Part shown: in pieces, positions 41,234 through 54,610 of the stretch
How the letters are laid out: every line of letters starts with the position of its first letter
Numbering within the stretch: position 1 is the stretch's first letter
From: Gordius sp. MW1
Taxonomy: Eukaryota > Nematomorpha > Gordioida > Gordea > Gordiidae
Assembly: GCA_964036665.1 (NCBI GenBank)
Contig: OZ038526.1
Span: 248,001 to 312,000 of the forward strand
Direction of reading: 5' to 3'
DNA: 64,000 nucleotides
Translations under genes and position numbers: made by a program
Notes under the pieces: generated by a model
What the model saw: the letters and a program-made list of their open reading frames with translations, nothing else
What the model was told of the DNA's origin: nothing
Database searches by the model: none

Positions 41234-42093
41234 CAACCGTCTGTGGGATTTTCAACACGATAAAGAAGAAGAAGAAGCGTGAGTGGGCGTGAATTTTTTT
41301 TTAATACCACCGTGAGTGGGCGGGCCGTGAATAAAAATTTGGGCCCGCGCCCAACATGCATACATAAACACATTGCATACATACATAAATACATTACATG
41401 GCCGTGAATAAAAATTTGGGCCCGCGCCCAACATGCATACATACATACATAAACACATTGCATACATACATAAATACATTACATACGTACATACATACCT
41501 TAGTACATACATACATACATTGCATACATAAATACATTGCAACATACATAAATACATTGTATACATACATATATATGTAGAAGATAGCTATATATAAGGA
41601 TATTTTGCATATCTAATTCATGGTGGCTAAGAATGATTGTGCCAAATTTATTTTATGGATCTTTAAATGTGGTATACACAAATAAATAAATCATTATTTT
41701 TACATTTTACACATAATTTTACTTTTATTATTCGTCTTCATCATATTTCGAAGCTATATGAAGTCTTAAGTTCAATCTTTTATACCGCCATCTATTATTT
41801 GTTTTAATTTAGATTTTTTTTAAGTTAATAATTTTTGATTATAAAGAGAATTACATATTTTTTGTTGAAATTTGCCGATGTATATCTGAAACCATGGTTG
41901 TAAGTACTAAATCTTTGATTGAAAAATATGGCCAAAATTATGATGTATTGTAAATTCTAAGATTCATTGGAGGAAACTAAAAAAACAATGAATAAATGCG
42001 TTGTCATAAAATTAAAAATTATGTGAAATTGAACGTATGTTTTACCCAGTAGCGTAGTGAGGGGGGGGATTTATAGATAAACAGAGAAATATT
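41234..42093 (+). repeat. Cassette copy 15 (860 bp)
   Basis: Both hairpins intact (41339-41354, 41416-41431). G-run of 8 at 42061-42068. Confidence 0.95.
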
Positions 42094-45000
42094 AAAAATT
42101 TAGACAGAAATTTATCTAATATCCACAAATTTAGACAGAAATTTATAGAATATCCACAAATTTAGAGAGAAATTTCTAAAGAATCAAAATATTTAGACAG
42201 AAATTTATAGAATATCCACAAATTTAGACAAAAATTTAAAAATAATCAAAAAATTTAGACAGAAATTTATCGAATATCCACAAATTTAGACAGAATTTAT
42301 AGAATATCCACAAATTTAGAGAGAAATTTATAGAATATCCACAAATTTAGACAGAACTTTATCGAATATCCACAAATTTCGACAGAAATTTATAGAATAT
42401 CCACAAATTTAGACAAAAATTTAAAAATAATCAAAAAATTTAGACAGAAATTTATCGAATATCCACAAATTTAGACAGAAATTTATCGAATATCCACAAA
42501 TTTAGACAGAAATTTATAGAATATTGTCAAATTTAGAGAGAAATTTATAAAGAATCAAAAAATTTAGACAGAAATTTATAGAATATCCACAAATTTAGAC
42601 AAAAATTAAAAATAATCAAAAAATTTATACAGAAATTTATAAAAAAACCACAAATTTAGAGAGAAATTTATAGAATATCCACAAATTTAGAGAGAAATTT
42701 AAAAATAATCAAAAAAATTTAGACAGGAATTTATCGAATATCCACAAAGTTAGACAGAAATTTATCGAATATCCACAAATTTAGACAGAAATTTATAGAA
42801 TATCCACAAATTTAGAGAGAAATTTATAAAGAATCAAAAAATTTAGACAGAAATTTATAGAATATCCACAAATTTAGACAAAAATTTAAAAATAATCAAC
42901 AAATTTAGACAGAAATTTATCGAATATCCACAAATTTAGACAGAAATTTATAGAATATCCACAAATTTAGAGAGAAATTTATAGAATATCCACAAATTTA
43001 GAGAGAAATTTAAAAATAATCAAAAAATTTAGACAGAAATTTATCGAATATCCACAAATTTAGACAGAAATTTATAGAATATCCACAAATTTAGACAGAA
43101 ATTTATAGAATATCCACAAATTTAGACAGAACTTTATAGAATATCCACAAATTTAGACAAAAATTTAAAAATAATCAAAAAATTCAGACAGAAATTTATG
43201 GAATATCCACAAATTTAGACAGAAATTTATCGAATATCCACAAATTTAGACAGAAATTTATAGAATATCCACAAATTTAGACAGAAATTTATAGAATATC
43301 CACAAATTTAGACAGAAATTTATAGAATATCCACAAATTTAGAGAGAAATTTATAAAGAATCAAAAAATTTAGACAGAAATTTATAGAATATCCACAAAT
43401 TTAGACAGAAATTTACAAAGAATCAAAAAATTTAGACAAAAATTTATAGAATATCCACAAATTTAGACAAAAATTTAAAAATAATCAAAAAATTTAGACA
43501 GAAATTTATCGAATATCCACAAATTTAGACAGAATTTATAGAATATCCACAAATTTAGAGAGAAATTTATAGAATATCCACAAATTTAGACAGAACTTTA
43601 TCGAATATCTACAAATTTCGACAGAAATTTATAGAATATCCACAAATTTAGACAAAAATTTAAAAATAATCAAAAAATTTAGACAGAAATTTATCGAATA
43701 TCCACAAATTTAGACAGAAATTTATCGAATATCCACAAATTTAGACAGAAATTTATAGAATATTGTCAAATTTAGAGAGAAATTTATAAAGAATCAAAAA
43801 ATTTAGACAGAAATTTATAGAATATCCACAAATTTAGACAAAAATTAAAAATAATCAAAAAATTTATACAGAAATTTATAAAAAAACCACAAATTTAGAG
43901 AGAAATTTATAGAATATCCACAAATTTAGAGAGAAATTTAAAAATAATCAAAAAAATTTAGACAGGAATTTATCGAATATCCACAAAGTTAGACAGAAAT
44001 TTATCGAATATCCACAAATTTAGACAGAAATTTATAGAATATCCACAAATTTAGAGAGAAATTTATAAAGAATCAAAAAATTTAGACAGATATTTATAGA
44101 ATATCCATAAATTTAGACAAAAATTTAAAAACAATCAACAAATTTAGACAGAAATTTATCGAATATCCACAAATTTAGACAGAAATTTATAGAATATCCA
44201 CAAATTTAGAGAGAAATTTATAGAATATCCACAAATTTAGAGAGAAATTTAAAAATAATCAAAAAATTTAGACAGAAATTTATCGAATATCCACAAATTT
44301 AGACAGAAATTTATAGAATATCCACAAATTTAGACAGAACTTTATAGAATATCCACAAATTTAGACAAAAATTTAAAAATAATCAAAAAATTCAGACAGA
44401 AATTTATGGAATATCCACAAATTTAGACAGAAATTTATCGAATATCCACAAATTTAGACAGAAATTTATAGAATATCCACAAATTTAGACAGAAATTTAT
44501 AGAATATCCACAAATTTAGACAGAAATTTATAGAATATCCACAAATTTAGACAAAAATTTAAAAATAATCAAAAAATTCAGACAGAAATTTATGGAATAT
44601 CCACAAATTTAGACAGAAATTTATAGAATATTCTCAAATTTAGAGAGAAATTTATAAAGAATCAAAAAATTTAGACAGAAATTTATAGAATATACACAAA
44701 TTTAGACAAAAATTAAAAATAATCAAAAAATTTAGACAGAAATTTATAAAAAAACCACAAATTTAGAGAGAAATTTATAGAATATCCACAAATTTAGAGA
44801 GAAATTTAAAAATAATCAAAAAAATTTAGACAGAAATTTATCGAATATCCACAAAGTTAGACAGAAATTTATCGAATATCCACAAATTTAGACAGAAATT
44901 TATAGAATATCCACAAATTTAGAGAGAAATTTATAAAGAATCAAAAAATTTAGACAGAAATTTATAGAATGTCCACAAATTTAGACAAAAATTTAAAAAT

Positions 45001-47875
45001 AATCAACAAATTTAGACAGAAATTTATCGAATATCCACAAATTTAGACAGAAATTTATAGAATATCCTCAAATTTAGAGAGAAATTTATAGAATATCCAC
45101 AAATTTAGACAGAAATTTAAAAATAATCAAAAAATGTAGACAGAAATTTATCGAATATCCACAAATTTAGACAGAAATTTATAGAATATCCACAAATTTA
45201 GAGAGAAATTTATAGAATATCCACAAATTTAGACAGAACTTTATCGAATATCCACAAATTTAGACAGAAATTTATAGAATATCCACAAATTTAGACAGAA
45301 ATTTATAGAATATCCACAAATTTAGACAAAAATTTAAAAATAATCAAAAAATTCAGACAGAAATTTATGGAATATCCACAAATTTAGACAGAAATTTATA
45401 GAATATTCTCAAATTTAGAGAGAAATTTATAAAGAATCAAAAAATTTAGACAGAAATTTATAGAATATACACAAATTTAGACAAAAATTAAAAATAATCA
45501 AAAAATTTAGATAGAAATTTATAGAATATCCAGAAATTTAGAAAGAAATTTATAGAATATCCACAAATTTAATGAGAAATTTAAAAATAATCAAAAAAAT
45601 TTAGACAGAAATTTATCGAATATACACAAATTTAGACAGAAATTTATCGAATATCCACAAATTTAGACAGAAATTTATAGAATATCCACAAATTTAGACA
45701 GAAATTTAAAGAATCAAAGACAGAAATTTATAGAATATCCACAAATTTACACAAAAATATAAAAATAATACATAAATTTAGACAGAAATTTATAGAATAT
45801 CCACAAATTTAGACAAAAATTTAAAAATAATCAAAAAATTCAGACAGAAATTTATGGAATATCCACAAATTTAGACAGAAATTTATAGAATATTCTCAAA
45901 TTTAGAGAGAAATTTATAAAGAATCAAAAAATTTAGACAGAAATTTATAGAATATACACAAATTTAACAAAAATTAAAAATAATCAAAAAATTTAGATAG
46001 AAATTTATAGAATATCCAGAAATTTAGAGAGAAATTTATAGAATATCCACAAATTTGATGAGAAATTTAAAAATAATCAAAAAAATTTAGACAGAAATTT
46101 ATCGAATATACACAAATTTAGACAGAAATTTATCGAATATCCACAAATTTAGACAGAAATTTATAGAATATCCACAAATTTTGAGAGAAATTTATAAAGA
46201 ATCAAAAAATTTAGACAGAAATTTATAGAATATACACAAATTTAGACAAAAATTAAAAATAATCAAAAAATTTAGACAGAAATTTATAGAATATGCACAA
46301 ATTTAGAGAGAAATTTATAGAATATCCACAAATTTAATGAGAAATTTAAAAATAATCAAAAAAATTTAGACAGAAATTTCCCGAATATCCATATCCACAA
46401 ATTTAGACAGAAATTTATAGAATATCCACAAATTTAATGAGAAATTTAACGAATCAAAAAATTTAGACAGAAATTTATAGAATATCCACAAATTTACACA
46501 AAAATATAAAAATAATCAAAAAATTTAGACAGAAATTTATAGAATATCCACTAATTTAGACAAAAATTTAAAAATAATCAAAAAATTTAGACAAAAATAT
46601 ATCGAATATCCACAAATTTAGTCAGAAATTTATAGAATATCCACAAATTTAGACAAAAATTTAAAAATAATCAAAAAATTTAGACAGAAATTTATCTAAC
46701 ATATACAAATTTAGACAGAAATTTATAGAATATCCACAAATTTAGAGAGAAATTTATAAAGAATCAAAATATTTAGACAGAAATTTATAGAATATCCACA
46801 AATTTAGACAAAAATTTAAAAATAATCAAAAAATTCACACAGAAATTTATCGAATATCCACAAATTTAGACAGAAATTTATAGAATATTCTCAAATTTAG
46901 AGAGAAATTTATAAAGAATCAAAAAATTTAGACAGAAATTTATAGAATATCCACAAATTTAGACAAAAATTAAAAATAATCAAAAAATTTAGACAGAAAT
47001 TTATAAAAAAACCACAAATTTAGAGAGAAATTTATAGAATATCCACAAATTTAGAGAGAAATTTAAAAATAATCAAAAAAATTTAGACAGAAATTTATCA
47101 AATATCCACAAAGTTAGACAGAAATTTATCGAATATCCACAAATTTAGACAGAAATTTATAGAATATCCACAAATTTAGACAGAAATTTATAAAGAATCA
47201 AAAAGTTTAGACAGAAATTTATAGAATATCCACAAATTTAGACAAAAATTTAAAAATAATCAAAAAATTTAGACAGAAATTTATCGAATATCCACAAATT
47301 TAGACAGAAATTTATAGAATATCCACAACTTTAGAGAGAAATTTATAGAATATCCACAAATTTAGACAAAAATTTAAAAATAATCAAAAAATTTAGACAG
47401 AACTTTATCGAATATCCACAAATTTAGACAGAAATTTATAGAATATCCACAAATTTAGACAGAAATTTATAGAATATCCACAAATTTAGACAAAAATTTA
47501 AAAATAATCAAAAAATTCAGACAGAAATTTATGGAATATCCACAAATTTAGACAGAAATTTATAGAATATTTTCAAATTTAGAGAGAAATAAAGAATCAA
47601 AAAATTTAGACAGAAATTTATAGAATATACACAAATTTAGACAAAAATTAAAAATAATCAAAAAATTTAGACAGAAATTTATAGAATATCCACAAATTTA
47701 CACAAAAATATAAAAATAATCAAAAAATTTAGACAGAAATTTATAGAATATCCACCAATTTAGACAAAAATTTAAAAATAATCAAAAAATTTAGACAGAA
47801 ATTTATCGAATATCGACAAATTTAGACAAAAATTTAAAAATAATCAAAAAATTTAGACAGAAATTTATCGAATAT
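42094..47875. repeat. 31-bp array 15 (5,782 bp)
   Basis: About 187 monomers. Superunit anchors at 42380 and 43619. The region to about 45720 parallels array 11. From about 45766 (TAATACATAAATTT) it parallels the end of array 17, including the partial monomer duplication CCCGAATATCCATATCCAC at about 46380. The 3' end is TATCGAC type. A cluster of private changes lies near 44090-44135. Confidence 0.96.
42380..43618. repeat. 1,239-bp superunit in array 15
   Basis: Starts at the TTTCGACAG anchor; the next superunit starts at 43619 and has a private ATATCTACAAATTT just before its anchor. Confidence 0.85.
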
Positions 47876-48738
47876 CAACCGTCTGTGGGATTTTCAACAC
47901 GATAAAGAAGAAGAAGAAGCGTGAGTGGGCGTGAATTTTTTTTTAATACCACCGTGAGTGGGCGGGCCGTGAATAAAAATTTGGGCCCGCGCCCAACATG
48001 CATACATAAACACATTGCATACATACATAAATACATTACATGGCCGTGAATAAAAATTTGGGCCCGCGCCCAACATGCATACATACATACATAAACACAT
48101 TGCATACATACATAAATACATTACATACGTACATACATACCTTAGTACATACATACATACATTGCATACATAAATACATCGCAACATACATAAATACATT
48201 GTATACATACATATATATGTAGAAGATAGCTATATATAAGGATATTTTGCATATCTAATTCATGGTGGCTAAGAATGATTGTGCCAAATTTATTTTATGG
48301 ATCTTTAAATGTGGTATACACAAATAAATAAATCATTATTTTTACATTTTACACATAATTTTACTTTTATTATTCGTCTTCATCATATTTCGAAGCTATA
48401 TGAAGTCTTAAGTTCAATCTTTTATACCGCCATCTATTATTTGTTTTAATTTAGATTTTTTTTAAGTTAATAATTTTTGATTATAAAGAGAATTACATAT
48501 TTTTTGTTGAAATTTGCCGATGTATATCTGAAACCATGGTTGTAAGTACTAAATCTTTGATTGAAAAATATGGCCAAAATTATGATGTATTGTAAATTCT
48601 AAGATTCATTGGAGGAAACTAAAAAAACAATGAATAAATGCGTTGTCATAAAATTAAAAATTATGTGAAATTGAACGTATGTTTTACCCAGTAGCGTAGT
48701 GAGGGGGGGGGGGATTTATAGATAAACAGAGAAATATT
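47876..48738 (+). repeat. Cassette copy 16 (863 bp)
   Basis: G-run of 11 at 48703-48713. A private substitution gives TACATCGCAAC for TACATTGCAAC at about 48180. Followed by a short-type array. Confidence 0.95.
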
Positions 48739-50027
48739 AAAAATTTAGACAGAAATTTATCTAATATCCACAAAACAGAAATTTTTAGAATATCCACAAA
48801 TTTAGAGAGAAATTTCTAAAGAATCAAAATATTTAGACAGAAATTTATAGAATATCCACAAATTTAGACAAAAATTTAAAAATAATCAAAAAATTTAGAC
48901 AGAAATTTATCGAATATCCACAAATTTAGACAGAAATTTATAGAATATTGTCAAATTTAGAGAGAAATTTATAAAGAATCAAAAAATTTAGACAGAAATT
49001 TATAGAATATCCACAAATTTAGACAAAATTAAAAATAATCAAAAAATTTAGACAGAAATTTATAAAAAAACCACAAATTTAGAGAGAAATTTATAGAATA
49101 TCCACAAATTTAGAGACAAATTTAAAAATAATCAAAAAAATTTAGACAGAAATTTATCGAATATCCACAAAGTTAGACAGAAATTTATCGAATATCCACA
49201 AATTTAGACAGAAATTTATAGAATATCCACAAATTTAGAGAGAAATTTATAAAGAATCAAAAAATTTAGACAGAAATTTATAGAATATCCACAAATTTAG
49301 ACAAAAATTTAAAAATAATCAACATATTTAGACAGAAATTTATCGAATATCCACAAATTTAGACAGAAATTTATAGAATATCCACAAATTTAGAGAGAAA
49401 TTTATAGAATATCCACAAATTTAGAGAGAAATTTAAAAATAATCAAAAAATTTAGACAGAAATTTATCGAATATCCACAAATTTAGACAGAAATTTATAG
49501 AATATCCACAAATTTAGAGAGAAATTTATAGAATATCCACAAATTTAGACAGAACTTTATCGAATATCCACAAATTTAGACAGAAATTTATAGAATATCC
49601 ACAAATTTAGACAGAAATTTATAGAATATCCACAAATTTAGACAAAAATTTAAAAATAATCAAAAAATTCAGACAGAAATTTATGGAATATCCACAAATT
49701 TTGACAGAAATTTATAGAATATTTTCAAATTTAGAGAGAAATAAAGAATCAAAAAATTTAGACAGAAATTTATAGAATATACACAAATTTAGACAAAAAT
49801 TAAAAATAATCAAAAAATTTAGACAGAAATTTATAGAATATCCACAAATTTACACAAAAATATAAAAATAATCAAAAAATTTAGACAGAAATTTATAGAA
49901 TATCCACCAATTTAGACAAAAATTTAAAAATAATCAAAAAATTTAGACAGAAATTTATCGAATATCAACAAATTTAGACAAAAATTTAAAAATAATCAAA
50001 AAATTTAGACAGAAATTTATCGAATAT
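48739..50027. repeat. 31-bp array 16 (1,289 bp), short-type
   Basis: ACAAAACAG start, AATCAACATATTTAG at about 49320, TATCAAC end. It is 155 bp (5 x 31) longer than array 12; the extra monomers include TTTAGACAGAACTTTATCG near 49540. Confidence 0.96.
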
Positions 50028-50888
50028 CAACCGTCTGTGGGATTTTCAACACGATAAAGAAGAAGAAGAAGCGTGAGTGGGCGTGAATTTTTTTTTAATA
50101 CCACCGTGAGTGGGCGGGCCGTGAATAAAAATTTGGGCCCGCGCCCAACATGCATACATAAACACATTGCATACATACATAAATACATTACATGGCCGTG
50201 AATAAAAATTTGGGCCCGCGACAACATGCATACATACATACATAAACACATTGCATACATACATAAATACATTACATACGTACATACATACCTTAGTACA
50301 TACATACATACATTGCATACATAAATACATTGCAACATACATAAATACATTGTATACATACATATATATGTAGAAGATAGCTATATATAAGGATATTTTG
50401 CATATCTAATTCATGGTGGCTAAGAATGATTGTGCCAAATTTATTTTATGGATCTTTAAATGTGGTATACACAAATAAATAAATCATTATTTTTACATTT
50501 TACACATAATTTTACTTTTATTATTCGTCTTCATCATATTTCGAAGCTATATGAAGTCTTAAGTTCAATCTTTTATACCGCCATCTATTATTTGTTTTAA
50601 TTTAGATTTTTTTTAAGTTAATAATTTTTGATTATAAAGAGAATTACATATTTTTTGTTGAAATTTGCCGATGTATATCTGAAACCATGGTTGTAAGTAC
50701 TAAATCTTTGATTGAAAAATATGGCCAAAATTATGATGTATTGTAAATTCTAAGATTCATTGGAGGAAACTAAAAAAACAATGAATAAATGCGTTGTCAT
50801 AAAATTAAAAATTATGTGAAATTGAACGTATGTTTTACCCAGTAGCGTAGTGAGGGGGGGGGGATTTATAGATAAACAGAGAAATATT
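50028..50888 (+). repeat. Cassette copy 17 (861 bp)
   Basis: Second hairpin broken by GCGACAAC at about 50218. G-run of 10 at 50854-50863. It precedes the longest array of the window. Confidence 0.95.
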
Positions 50889-50985
50889 AAAAATTTAGAC
50901 AGAAATTTATCTAATATCCACAAATTTAGACAGAAATTTATAGAATATCCACAAATTTAGAGAGAAATTTCTAAAGAATCAAAAT

Positions 50986-53900
50986 ATTTAGACAGAAATT
51001 TATAGAATATCCACAAATTTAGACAAAAATTTAAAAATAATCAAAAAAATTTAGACAGAAATTTATCGAATATCCACAAATTTAGACAGAATTTATAGAA
51101 TATCCACAAATTTAGAGAGAAATTTATAGAATATCCACAAATTTAGACAGAACTTTATCGAATATCCACAAATTTCGACAGAAATTTATAGAATATCCAC
51201 AAATTTAGACAAAAATTTAAAAATAATCAAAAAATTTAGACAGAAATTTATCGAATATCCACAAATTTAGACAGAAATTTATCGAATATCCACAAATTTA
51301 GACAGAAATTTATAGAATATTGTCAAATTTAGAGAGAAATTTATAAAGAATCAAAAAATTTAGACAGAAATTTATAGAATATCCACAAATTTAGACAAAA
51401 ATTAAAAATAATCAAAAAATTTATACAGAAATTTATAAAAAAACCACAAATTTAGAGAGAAATTTATAGAATATCCACAAATTTAGAGAGAAATTTAAAA
51501 ATAATCAAAAAAATTTAGACAGGAATTTATCGAATATCCACAAAGTTAGACAGAAATTTATCGATTATCCACAAATTTAGACAGAAATTTATAGAATATC
51601 CACAAATTTAGAGAGAAATTTATAAAGAATCAAAAAGTTTAGACAGAAATTTATAGAATATCCACAAATTTAGAGAGAAATTTAAAAATAATCAACAAAT
51701 TTAGACAGAAATTTATCGAATATCCACAAATTTAGACAGAAATTTATAGAATATCCACAAATTTAGAGAGAAATTTATAGAATATCCACAAATTTAGAGA
51801 GAAATTTAAAAATAATCAAAATATTTAGACAGAAATTTATCGAATATCCACAAATTTAGACAGAAATTTATAGAATATCCACAAATTTAGAGAGAAATTT
51901 ATAGAATATCCACAAATTTAGACAGAACTTTATAGAATATCCACAAATTTAGACAAAAATTTAAAAATAATCAAAAAATTCAGACAGAAATTTATGGAAT
52001 ATCCACAAATTTAGACAGAAATTTATCGAATATCCACAAATTTAGACAGAAATTTATAGAATATCCACAAATTTAGACAGAAATTTATAGAATATCCACA
52101 AATTTAGACAGAAATTTATAGAATATCCACAAATTTAGAGAGAAATTTATGAAGAATCAAAAAATTTAGACAGAAATTTATAGAATATCCACAAATTTAG
52201 ACAGAAATTTACAAAGAATCAAAAAATTTAGACAAAAATTTATAGAATATCCACAAATTTAGACAAAAATTTAAAAATAATCAAAAAATTTAGACAGAAA
52301 TTTATCGAATATCCACAAATTTAGACAGAATTTATAGAATATCCACAAATTTAGAGAGAAATTTATAGAATATCCACAAATTTAGACAGAACTTTATCGA
52401 ATATCCACAAATTTCGACAGAAATTTATAGAATATCCACAAATTTAGACAAAAATTTAAAAATAATCAAAAAATTTAGACAGAAATTTATCGAATATCCA
52501 CAAATTTAGACAGAAATTTATCGAATATCCACAAATTTAGACAGAAATTTATAGAATATTGTCAAATTTAGAGAGAAATTTATAAAGAATCAAAAAATTT
52601 AGACAGAAATTTATAGAATATCCACAAATTTAGACAAAAATTAAAAATAATCAAAAAATTTATACAGAAATTTATAAAAAAACCACAAATTTAGAGAGAA
52701 ATTTATAGAATATCCACAAATTTAGAGAGAAATTTAAAAATAATCAAAAAAATTTAGACAGGAATTTATCGAATATTCACAAAGTTAGACAGAAATTTAT
52801 CGAATATCCACAAATTTAGACAGAAATTTATAGAATATCCACAAATTTAGAGAGAAATTTATAAAGAATCAAAAAATTTAGACAGAAATTTATAGAATAT
52901 CCACAAATTTAGACAAAAATTTAAAAATAATCAACAAATTTAGACAGAAATTTATCGAATATCCACAAATTTAGACAGAAATTTATAGAATATCCACAAA
53001 TTTAGAGAGAAATTTATAGAATATCCACAAATTTAGAGAGAAATTTAAAAATAATCAAAAAATTTAGACAGAAATTTATCGAATATCCACAAATTTAGAC
53101 AGAAATTTATAGAATATCCACAAATTTAGAGAGAAATTTATAGAATATCCACAAATTTAGACAGAACTTTATAGAATATCCACAAATTTAGACAAAAATT
53201 TAAAAATAATCAAAAAAATTCAGACAGAAATTTATGGAATATCCACAAATTTAGACAGAAATTTATCGAATATCCACAAATTTAGACAGAAATTTATAGA
53301 ATATCCACAAATTTAGACAGAAATTTATAGAATATCCACAAATTTAGACAGAAATTTATAGAATATCCACAAATTTAGACAAAAATTTAAAAATAATCAA
53401 AAAATTCAGACAGAAATTTATGGAATATCCACAAATTTAGACAGAAATTTATAGAATATTCTCAAATTTAGAGAGAAATTTATAAAGAATCAAAAAATTT
53501 AGACAGAAATTTATAGAATATACACAAATTTAGACAAAAATTAAAAATAATCAAAAAATTTAGACAGAAATTTATAAAAAAACCACAAATTTAGAGAGAA
53601 ATTTATAGAATATCCACAAATTTAGAGAGAAATTTAAAAATAATCAAAAAAATTTAGACAGAAATTTATCGAATATCCACAAAGTTAGACAGAAATTTAT
53701 CGAATATCCACAAATTTAGACAGAAATTTATAGAATATCCACAAATTTAGAGAGAAATTTATAAAGAATCAAAAAATTTAGACAGAAATTTATAGAATGT
53801 CCACAAATTTAGACAAAAATTTAAAAATAATCAACAAATTTAGACAGAAATTTATCGAATATCCACAAATTTAGACAGAAATTTATAGAATATCCTCAAA

Positions 53901-54610
53901 TTTAGAGAGAAATTTATAGAATATCCACAAATTTAGACATAAATTTAAAAATAATCAAAAAATTTAGACAGAAATTTATCGAATATCCACAAATTTAGAC
54001 AGAAATTTATAGAATATCCACAAATTTAGAGAGAAATTTATAGAATATCCACAAATTTAGACAGAACTTTATCGAATATCCACAAATTTAGACAGAAATT
54101 TATAGAATATCCACAAATTTAGACAGAAATTTATAGAATATCCACAAATTTAGACAAAAATTTAAAAATAATCAAAAAATTTAGACAGAAATTTATGGAA
54201 TATCCACAAATTTAGACAGAAATTTATAGAATATTCTCAAATTTAGAGAGAAATTTATAAAGAATCAAAAAATTTAGACAGAAATTTATAGAATATACAC
54301 AAATTTAGACAAAAATTAAAAATAATCAAAAAATTTAGATAGAAATTTATAGAATATCCAGAAATTTAGAGAGAAATTTATAGAATATCCACAAATTTAA
54401 TGAGAAATTTAAAAATAATCAAAAAAATTTAGACAGAAATTTATCGAATATACACAAATTTAGACAGAAATTTATCGAATATCCACAAATTTAGACAGAA
54501 ATTTATAGAATATCCACAAATTTAGACAGAAATTTAAAGAATCAAAAAATTTAGACAGAAATTTATAGAATATCCACAAATTTACACAAAAATATAAAAA
54601 TAATACATAA
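50986..54610. repeat. 3,625-bp tandem duplication, first copy
   Basis: Six spaced markers recur exactly 3,625 bp downstream: TTTCGACAG (51176 and 54801; 52415 and 56040), TATCGATTATCC (51561 and 55186), ATATTCAC (start 52771 and 56396), GAATGTCC (53795 and 57420) and TAATACATAA (54601 and 58226). Few differences were seen, for example GAGAGAAATTT here at about 51673 against GACAAAAATTT, and GACATAAATTT at 53940 against GACAGAAATTT. Confidence 0.92.
51176..52414. repeat. 1,239-bp superunit in array 17, first duplicate
   Basis: TTTCGACAG anchor at the start, next anchor at 52415. Confidence 0.85.
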
